Shown in pieces: positions 43,701 to 53,600 of a stretch of 64,000 nucleotides of DNA; positions within the stretch are counted from its first letter, which is position 1, and each line of letters starts with the position of its first letter. Under the pieces are notes generated by a model, which was given only the letters and a program-made list of their open reading frames with translations, had not been told where the DNA came from and searched no databases. The position numbers and the translations under genes are program-made. The DNA is from Liolophura sinensis (lineage: Eukaryota > Mollusca > Polyplacophora > Chitonida > Chitonidae), in NCBI RefSeq assembly GCF_032854445.1, contig NC_088298.1:5973488-6037487 (forward strand). Direction: 5' to 3'.

Positions 43701-44729
43701 AACAGGTAAATGTACAATTTGAGTTTTCCTGGAGGTGCCGAATAAATGGTGGATTGACTATGCTGTAACATAACATGAGCACTGGGAGTGAAAGGTGGAA
43801 AGGTCGCTCTGTACCTTACATCACTGCCATCAATAGACAAGCTTGGCCTTTGGAACCTGTGAAGTTTGGATAAGCTTCATTACTTGTGTTCTCCCGCGGA
43901 ACTATTTAATCAGCATTCATCAATAAATTGTTTTAGGTCTTGTTTAGAATCGTGTTGTACATTCTGTAGATAAGCAGAATGTATGTGTATAGAGTATTAT
44001 AAGAAACAGATTTAGACAGATTATTTGTGTTTTCTGACGTCACTTCTTGTCTTATCACCGTGACCCCAGTAACCCTGGCGTTGTTAAAGATTTCTGTACA
44101 AACTGTGCTATTGTTGGCAGTGGTGTAAAGCGATAGGTGGAGAGTGACGCATGCGCTGTAGGGAGTATGGTACTATTGCACAATTGCCCCAAAAAAAAAA
44201 GGGAACCGAAGACTCATTGTACAAGACGCACAAACACGTGACGTGTAGGACATTTCCACTTTGGGTTTCTTCGCTTAAAGTTTCTCAAAATGTACATTGA
44301 GTAGTTCCTTGTTTATATTGCGGAAGTGTGTATTTTTAGTGTGTTGAATACATTCGCCACGTTTTAAGTGTGAACGGCTGCAACCAAAGCGCAACTGAGA
44401 TACATCTTTTCATTAACGACAACGTATATACATGTACTACAATGGTTCAAGCTGAGGGTAGTTCGATTTCAGTCATTCATTCGCGTATGACATCTCTTGC
44501 AAATATCCTGCTTCGTTGGAAACTGCTGACTGCTTTCTCTTTCCATGAACGCCTCATCATTTCTTATAATTAAGATATTTTCTGTGTTCTTTTTCTGGTT
44601 TGTGCTGAATATGGAAATTGCTGTCGCGAGTATTGACTCGAAACGGCCATTATGGTTGAAGACTCGAACACCATATCGTAATACCCTGACAAATGTGCTT
44701 TGGAGCAATAACTACAATGTAGGATAATG
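43701..44729. other. non-coding DNA left of the duplicated region
   Basis: No exon recognised. 44440-44650 is distantly similar to 51050-51215 and 51370-51540 in unit 1, so this may be part of an older duplicate. A run of A lies at 44191-44200. Confidence 0.4.
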
Positions 44730-44802
44730 ACTTAGGAACCTCTCAGCGATGTAGCGAAATATTCTGGAGAAGACTAATCAAATAAATAAATAAATAAATA
44801 AA
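44730..44802 (+). mobile_element. SINE family A, internally deleted copy
   Basis: GACTTAGGAACCTCTCAGCG of the head joined to GAAATATTCTGGAG and an AATAAATAAATAAATAAA tail. Confidence 0.65.
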
Positions 44803-44894
44803 ATCAATGTTTCTAGCGCTGACCTAGTATTAAAGTGAAAGGATCGATTCCTGCTCTCTCTAGGCTGGCTAATTTCTTCCACCTGGAAATTTGA

Positions 44895-44985
44895 TTCATA
44901 ATTAGGAAGGTCTTCCAGTAACCTGCGGATGGTCGAGGGCTTCGCCCGAGCTCTGCCCAATTTCATCCTACCATCACACTAGCAC
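44895..44985 (+). mobile_element. SINE family A, middle fragment
   Basis: GGAAGGTCTTCCAGTAACCT, GCGGATGGTCGAGGGC and CTCTGCCCAATTTCATCCTA. Confidence 0.7.
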
Positions 44986-45807
44986 GCTGCACTACAAGCC
45001 GCATGCAAGAAACCAACAACGTGCGGCCCAGACGGCTTTTGCCAAATTGTTAATGGTCAGTTTGAAACAAACATGGGAGCTGATGTTGAATAAAAGAACA
45101 AACGACTGTAGCTCAGTCCTAATCCGAGTACGCTAACTCTTAAGTTGAGTATATTTGGATACGCTATCGGCGTAGCTTCTTAAGCTCTATTGCCAGAGGC
45201 TCCGGTTATCACCGAAGTGTCGGAGAACATATTGCTAGGCGTGTGAGGACTCCATGCTCATACCTTTGTAATAGCGTTGGTCAAATCCGCGCCGTAACAT
45301 CTCCCATTCCCAACGTCATACACAAACTTTTAAAGGCTATCTGTTATAATTCCAACTGTTCATGTAAATTTAAAACCAAAATGTTCCCTTTAACACTGCA
45401 GAATTACTTTTAAAAATGTGGTGCATGATACTTATTACAATTTATTAGACGTCACTAGTCTAATGTTATACTAAATGTTATGTTTTTATCGCACTATTGA
45501 ACAATCATAACGAAATCATAGCATCTTAACAGGCCTCGGGGCCATACTAGAATGAATGGATTGGCCTTATTGAAATGGGTACTTCATTAAGCGTTTGGAA
45601 TTCTAGACGAGTGACGTCTAATAAAGCCCTGGTGCTAGGGATGTGTAAGTTGTTACTTTTTAAAGCATTTACATGAAGAGTTAAGATAAAATCGGAGCTG
45701 AAGTAAATTGACACGAAGCCGTATTTCACCGGTTACGTGTGATTATTTGCCAGCTATCACGCTGTCGTCGCTGCTCTGGTTTTACTCTCTATGCTGTAAG
45801 TCTATTT
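44986..45807. other. non-coding DNA with a relic of the foldback element
   Basis: 45610-45770 resembles one arm of the foldback element found in both duplicated genes (CGAAGCCGTATTTCACCGGT). No exon is seen. Confidence 0.45.
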
Positions 45808-45972
45808 TTATTTATTTATTTATTTCATCGGTGTTTTACATCGTACTCAAGAATATTTCACTTATATAACATCGACTAGCGTTATAGGCAAAGCACGGGG
45901 GAACCGACGATCATCCATACGTATGGCTGGAGAGGAGGCCATCATGAGCTGGACTTGAATTCACAGCGACCG
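45808..45972 (-). mobile_element. SINE family A, reverse, internally deleted
   Basis: TATTTATTTATTTATTTCATC, CAAGAATATTTCACTTATA and GAGCTGGACTTGAATTCACAGCG of the complement. Confidence 0.8.
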
Positions 45973-46599
45973 GAAAATCTTTTTTTTATAATGTAATCGC
46001 TGTATTGAAATAATATTTCTGCCATTGTAAGCCTTAGAGTGAAATAGTTATTTCATTAGCATTACATTGTAAAACTTAATGAAACAATTATTTCAATGTG
46101 GAATAATGTATTTAAATATACGGTTTGCAATAGAGGTCCTCTATGTCCAGTGTCTTAGGCGTGGAATTCCACTCAGGCAGCCACACAGACATGTCGGCTT
46201 TGTGTTTTTGTAGGCTTAGTCAAATCTTTGTCTTCACATCAGTTTGTTTGGACATCTGAGTTTGGTGACCTATGGAAGGACAGCATACCACTAGCCATAC
46301 TGTCTCTAGAAAGGAGCGGAACTTCGAGTGATTGTGTGAAGGATAATGTCTGAAGGCAACATCGGCATTTTTGTGTGACCTTGTGCCATACGAAACAGTA
46401 AGGTTCTGAAGTAACGAACTCCGAGATTCCGAATTCAAAATATTTTTTAATATTCAATTTAGATAAAAGTCTGACTTAACTCTATAGAAAACAATCTCAT
46501 TTTAAACTACATGGTGAAAAAATCTACTTTAAAAATCCCTCCTTGATTTAGCATTCCATTAATTAAATTTTCAACTGAAATATACAGTGTAAAACCGGA
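45973..46599. other. left border of duplicated unit 1
   Basis: Similarity between the two units starts near 46450 (pair 56460) with ATTCAATTTAGATAAA. Left of this no similarity or exon is seen. Confidence 0.5.
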
Positions 46600-46750
46600 T
46601 CTTACGGCAACCTTGGTGGTCATGGGTTTTCAACGGGCTCTGTCCGGTCCCCCCTCCCCCCCTCCACCACACCACCATAATACTGACCGCCGTTGTTTAA
46701 GTGAAATATTCTTGAGTATGGCGTAAAACACCAACCAAATAAATAAATAA
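46600..46750 (+). mobile_element. SINE family A, 3' half
   Basis: GGCAACCTTGGTGGTCATGGG, CACCATAATACTGACCGCCG, GAAATATTCTTGAGTATGGC and two AATAAATAAA tails. Confidence 0.8.
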
Positions 46751-47094
46751 AACACCAATCAAATAAAAAAAATAAAACGATGTAAAATCCGGTTTAGAAA
46801 TTTCTATTGGAATATATATGTGCTGTTTAGCACAAGCAGAATGCAATTTTATTAATGTCTGGGCTTTGCATCCGAGAAATTAACGGTCTTCTCACTTCAA
46901 AAAAAAAGGCTGTTAACGTCCATTTTGGTTGACGGCCGGTATACGCGAATATCTGTGTTGACACTGAAATTTTAGGCTTAAATTTTAATCGAAGTTTTAT
47001 TCTTAAATATATGCAAGAAATGGATGAAAACATTCTGCCCAGTGATTCTGTGCCGTGGTGGTGTAATTTCAGCCATATTTGAGCATTCTTATAT

Positions 47095-47250
47095 TTATTT
47101 ATTTATTTATTTATTTATTTGATTGGTGTTTTACGCCGTACTCAAGAATATTTCACTTAAACAACGGCGGTCAGCATTGTGGTGGGAGGAAACCGAGCAG
47201 AGCCCGGAGGAAACCCACCACTATCCGCAGGTTGCTGGAAGACCTTCTTA
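47095..47250 (-). mobile_element. SINE family A, reverse 3' half, unit 1 only
   Basis: Six TTTA repeats, GATTGGTGTTTTACGCCGTA, CTCAAGAATATTTCACTTA and GGAAACCGAGCAGAGCCCGG. Unit 2 lacks it at the equivalent point (about 57075). Confidence 0.88.
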
Positions 47251-47557
47251 TATCCATGATACTCCTATCGAGTGTATCCTTATGTGGGTTTCCAGCTTCC
47301 ACACTGCTTTCGGAGACCAGGCATTATGAGTTGTATTCGGCTTGACAGATGGTTGTCGTTATGCGATTATTATTCGGGAGCCCCATACATGCCGCCGAGT
47401 TTACATCGGTAGGTCAGCGCTCCAGGGGGACACCCCTAGATGTCGGTATTGTAGCCTGTGTTAGACCCTTGGCAGTTCTCGCTTGTGCCTCCGAGGGAAC
47501 AGTTCAGTTTGCCGCCCCCAGGCCAGTATAATAGTCCTATCACTATTCACAGGAAAC

Positions 47558-47628
47558 ATGGCACCCAACCGACAGCACATGCACAGAACTCTCAGCCAAT
47601 GGCCTCTCCGCCTCTTTATACTGGCATG
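47558..47628 (+). CDS. AChBP-like gene 1, exon 1 (signal peptide)
   Basis: ATG to donor GTAAGT at 47629: 23 codons plus TG. The split Trp codon is completed by exon 2. The unit 2 counterpart at 57419 has the same length, donor site and four differences. A possible acceptor (ATTCACAG) lies just before the ATG, so a 5' leader exon may exist; TATAAT at about 47527 is an alternative TATA-like element. Confidence 0.8.
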
Positions 47629-50600
47629 GTAAGTTATGTTTCATCCTTTGCAAACGCATGTCTGTTGTATCCTTTGCAAACGCATGTCTGTTGTAAGCTT
47701 TGTCTTTTGATGAACCTCTCAAACAGCTAGGCTACAAATCAAATGTCAAATGCCATATAAACGAGTATAGTCTGGCGAAGTCACAGTGACGAATCGAGGG
47801 AGTGTTCTTTGTTTCCCTTCGAGTTTAGCTTCGATCGTCTTTAACGCTTGGCAATTTCCTTCCTGCAGAGAGGCCAATTTGTACAAAATTTAGGTTTCTG
47901 TTTTGGTATAGAGGATATATAAAGCCAATTCGTTGAGAAATCTAACTGTGTTTTTCACTCGCAATGAACAACTGAGAAGCTAACCACAAACAATGACCTG
48001 CAATTAACGTACTGAACTTTACGGCTCTCAGCCCTCATAATATGAGATGAGGATATATTTCCCCTCTAGACAATTTCCCCTCGCCCCTCCTGTACAATTT
48101 CCCGCAAGTAGTGTCAAAGTAATCCACGAGATCACGTAATCCCTCGATTCCCCCTCCCCCCTCCCGTACAATTTCCCGTAAGTAGTGTCAAAGTAATCCA
48201 CAAGATCACGTAATCCCTCGATTCCCCCTCCCCCCTCCCGTACAATTTCCCGTAAGTAGTGTCAAAGTAATCCACAAGATCACGTAATCCCTCGATTCCC
48301 CCTCCCCCCCTCCCGTACAATTTCCTATAAGTAGTGTCAAAGTAATTCACAAGATCACGTAATCCAGCTGAGGTATTGGCTTTTAGATATCTTTTGCCTT
48401 CTGTGATTTCATCTAACGGGAGAAATGCCAGCCAGTTCAACATTCCGTAGAAGTGTTTGATGTCTGCCTCTTGTCGATACATCTGGATCAGGACAAGATC
48501 TTGAATTATTTTCCATGTTGACTGTGTCAAATGGTAAAACAGCCTTGGGTTGTAACATGATTGCCAAGAACAACACCGTGGTAGGGCCTGGTCTAATAAC
48601 AAGCTCCTCACACTAATCGACTATCATTTGCAGCAAGTTCTCATAAATCGGCTGAGTTTTGTTGGGTAGCAGTGCATATACACAATTTTAAAACTGTACC
48701 CTCGGATGACGTACAATGGCGTGAATATATCAGGTGACACAGAAAAGTTTCCGCCCATAAGCCATTTTTAACATCTTGCCAGCTGGCGAAGGGCATCATC
48801 TGGAGCGAAAACTACAATTCTGTTTGGTGCTTACTGTGGACCGCTATCATGAATCAGGAATGGCTTAGGTTCCACGCCTCTTGTGTTAGACCATTCTTCG
48901 GGAATAACCAGTTCCTGAAACACGAAAAAAACATCCATTGTAGTAGTTGGACAGGGAATGGCTATCAGAATGTTAAGAAAAACGGACAGTTATGTTTTTA
49001 AGCAGTGATTTGGAAGGATTCTCTGCAAACTTCTACTTGCATAGAGTTGTCAACCACCATCACTTTGTCAAGTGGGTGGGGGGGGGGGGGGGGGAGGTCC
49101 AGGGGGAATATGTCCGTACCCCGAACTTTACAGCTATCAGCCTCATCATAGCGCCAGGTCGTTGAAAAATCTAGCAGCTTTTCACACGAGTTGAACTGAG
49201 AATTGAGAAGCTAACCACAAACAATGACAGCAATTAACGGGCTGAACTTTACAACTCTCAGTCCTTATCATATGAGATTGGCCACAGTTATGAGTGAGTG
49301 GTAAATTTAATAGCGGCTGCTCCATTAGAGACCAGTACATCGCCCGGTACTACGCCAATGAACATGTATATGATGACGTATGTTGCCGTGATATTTACTC
49401 TCCTGCACGTGTTATACATCATACTGTCTTTAACGTATAAGCCCTACATCTATATATTCAGATTACTGATATAGGATTCGGAGACCTTGAATGAGATTCG
49501 GAGTCGATAACCACAAGACCCATTCCTGAGACAACTTAAAACAGCAGTTCCAAGATGAATACGTCATGTATAATAGAAGAGATAATGTATAAATAGTAAA
49601 TAAAGCTGATAACGGAGAGAAGCAGTCAACAGTAAATTGTCAGAGATTCATGGACGACAGTTGTTCATTCTTGGCATGACATCCAGTTAAAATTTCAAAC
49701 TCGTAGTCTTTCGAATACAATAAAAGGTATCTCAGTTGCGCAATAATTACACCGGTTCATAATCAAATAAAGGTATTTCAGTTGCGCATTAATTACACCG
49801 GTTCATAATCAAATAAAGGTATCCCAATAGCGCATTAATTACACCGGTTCATAATCAGTCTATAATAACCTATATACGATGACGATCACGACCCCAGGGT
49901 AGAGTTTTAGCCACAGAAGATGCTGGTAAACCCAGGGAGTAATGCATAGAGGCACCAGAGGGAGGCTGACGGCTGTTCAGTTGGATCACTGACGCCTGCT
50001 GTCCGTCTAAAGTGACACCCTAATGTTGGAGTAATACTGTGCCGTGGGAAGAACTTCACGTGGCGTTGTTTATGCTCGCGTGAGTTGTAAGATCCATTTA
50101 GCCCCCAGCCCCCCTCTCCGCATGCACGACTGTCTGCTGCTTAATAACAATGGCCGTTTTGTATCACGGTACCTATGGGTAATAGGGACAAAGGGTTCTG
50201 GTCACAAAGAATGAAGTATCTATGTATACACAATAAGAAAAAAAATTACAGCATGGAGAGAGAAGCAGAGTGGCGACGACAGTAATGGTTACGCTTTGCC
50301 AGTGACATCTGACCTTTTTATGGCAAAGTGTTAATCACAGTCGGCGAAATATAAGCCAGAGTGTTCAGTTAGTCTTAGAAATGGGTCTCACTTCCTAGTG
50401 GTTTACGAGTTGTATACCAGGACTTGATCCTGGCCATTCTCATCCACTAAATGGTATACATATGATCTGCTATTTTTAAACAATCAAAGGCTGTGAAAGA
50501 TATATATCCACCTTCGCCGGGACTAAAGGAAGCTCTGTAGGTGGTACATCTTATCTGCATCTGTATTTGTACAAAGACCAAAACGGTTTCCTGTCTCGTC

Positions 50601-53600
50601 GACTGTACAATAAGAGGGATATAGTTTCAATTTTAACATTGTAAAGTATCCTTCCTTGGATAACGATTTACCGAAGGGTCCTGCACATGGCGTGAACATA
50701 TCTCGCCTTGTAGCATTGGTTAGATTGTGTTTGTTGTGAGACGATTTCAATCAAAGTGACAAGTTATCACTGCAAAAACTTGTGTGTCAAGGTTATTCCA
50801 TAAAAACGCCTTCACTTTAAGTTTCTTAAGTTTTACAATGAGTATAATCCTCTTGTGAGAAAATATGGATCGAGGGTCTAGAATCTCTGGAGCTCTGCTT
50901 CCTGTTTGTGTCGTATTCCACTTAACGCGGGGCTAGGGGCTCTATATTCATCGTGTTGAGTTAGATCGCCGCGTTTGATATATAAAAAGTTCCAATCAAA
51001 GCGCTACTCAGATACGTATGTTATAGGCGACAACTTATACTCTAGCATGGTACACGGATTTAATACTGATTTCACTCAATCGACTAAAACATTCTTTGAG
51101 TCTTTCCTACGTCAACGAAAAGTGTTTCTCTTTGCATCATGCCCGTCATATTTTCTTAATTCTTTGCCGGTTTGTGTTAGACGTCGTTTTGAGAATTGGT
51201 TGACATGGAACGTCCTTACTGGTTGACGGCTGGTATACGGATGTCTGTTTCGACGCATAGATCCGTGGGTACACAGAAAAATATCTCCAACGCTTGAGGC
51301 TGTAAACCATGCTTGTTCTGTTAATCAGAAGGCTAGAATTTTCTCTGAATTGTAATAACTAAACTTTGTACAAGATTTGAAAACTGATTTCTTTCATTCG
51401 CCCAAAACATTCCTAGCATCTTTTCAACATCAATGAAAACTGTTGACTACTTTTCTTAGCATGACTCCGTCCGAATTTCGTATTTCATATACTTTCTTGG
51501 TTCATTGGTGGTTTGTGTTGAACGTCGCTTTTTGAAATGAGATTAGCAAACATTTTATCATTAAAAAAAACATGCCAAACATGGCATGGCGCAAAAACAT
51601 TTACGCCCACCTTCTCCAGGTACAGATCTGAAGGGAGCACGGTGGAGTCAGTGCCCAAAACCCCTACCCATCTCCCACCCCACCCCCTAGTGATACGTAC
51701 GATACTCACATTGTTTACCTTTCCATAGGTTGACGTCCCCAGCACTATGTTCACCATCGGAAGCCCGGCTTTACCATGATCTCTTTACAAGTTACAACAA
51801 ATACGTCCGGCCAGTTGTGAACGCCAGTGATACCATCCAGGTTAATGTTGACCTCAGCATCATAGATATACGAGACCTTGACTTCGAAGAAGGCGTCTTG
51901 GACATGATATCCTGGGTCTCTTTAGTGAGTAACGAATTTTGTTCTAGAAGTATTGTGCGAACTGCAATAATGGACTGCTGCAGGCAAAGTAATTCTATAC
52001 CATTCCAGATGTATAGCTTTGGGAGTAAAACCATAGCAGCGATGACAGGTGATAAATGGTAAATGGTCACAAGTAACCGGTGAAATACGGCTTCGTATCA
52101 ATTTACCACAGTTATGGTTTTATTCTAACTGATCGTGTAAATGCTTAAATAATAACAATTAGGTACGGAAACAAAATTTACAGTGACGCTTTATGTATTT
52201 ACAGGAATAGTTGGAAGAAAACCCTAACTGAGGTACATTTAAAAGAGACCGTATTTCACCGGTGACATGCGATCATTTGCCCATTATCACACTTTGGCGT
52301 TGCTCTGTTTTTTAGCTCTGTGTTGTAGGCCTAAGTCTCTTAGTGTATAAACTCTCCAGCAACACAGTTGACATTAGTTGGAGTTACACCACCTGGGTTA
52401 TTAAAGCTAGCTGTCATTATTTTGAATAACGAACAAAATTAACAAATGTATTTAATTACTTCGTTGCTGGTGGTTTAACGATACAGGCCTATTTAAACCA
52501 GACGGCCGAGGGCAATCCCCTGACCTTTGGCAGGTTGCCGACAAACTCATTCACTTATTCTTTGGCAAATTTATTTCATACAGATATGCACACCATATTG
52601 GTGCCAGCCAATTAGACTTTATGTAGCGCAGAATGTACAAACAAACGCCGTGTTGTCACCATCCAAATGTCGTACAGTGAGATAGGACAAAACACAAATG
52701 ATGGTTCTTGTCATTTGTGTGATTCAAAACAAAAGCCGTTTTCAGTTTGATATTATTTTTTATTTCTATGCAGACATGGACAGATCATCTGCTAAAATGG
52801 AGTCCTGGCGAATATGAAGGAGTGAATTACCTAAACGTACCTTCCGAAACCACGTGGGTGCCAGATATCGTCATCAGCAACCTGTGAGTTAAATCTATTT
52901 AGTTAGGACATTAACACATAAACGTATCCTGTTAATTCAACATAAAGATTCTGTTAGACTACGTGTACATGTAATGCTACTGCATGTTGAGTATGATACA
53001 CTAGCATGTTATCATCACGCCGTACTCAAGAATATTTCACCTATACGACGGAGGTCAGCATTATTGTGGGAAGAAACCGGGCAGTGCCCGTGGAAACCCA
53101 CGACCATGTGCAGGTTGCTGGAAGGCCTATCCACATATAGGGGGAGAGGAAGCCAGCATGAGCTGGACTTGAACTCACAGCGACCACATGCGTGAGAAGC
53201 TGCCGGGTCATTGCGCCGCACGGACGTGCTAATCCATTCAACCAGGGAGGCCAATGTTATAATAACAGAATACATGCTAGTATCACTCACACAACAGATT
53301 TCTCATCAACATCATGAATTTTTTTAGTGTATTAGGTTATTTATTCTTTATATACTGGGATTGTCTTTTCACTGTTTTATCCACATGTAAATATGACCGT
53401 TGTCATTTCTGGCTCCCTCTCCGATCGTAAGTGTTAAGGTCTGCCAGCAAGCAGCGGATTGTCGTAGGTTTCCTCGGGAATTTTCCCGGTTTCCTCCAAC
53501 CATAATGCTGATCATCGTCGTATAAGTGAAATATTCTTGACTACGGCGTAAAAAGCCAATAAAATAAATAAATAAATAAATAAATATCTGTAGATTAACT

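Noticed and set aside
48132-48340. Gly-rich C-terminal extension of a 159-codon minus-strand frame
   Set aside because: Only the first part is transposase-like; the extension is the 74-bp tandem repeat read through in shifting frames.
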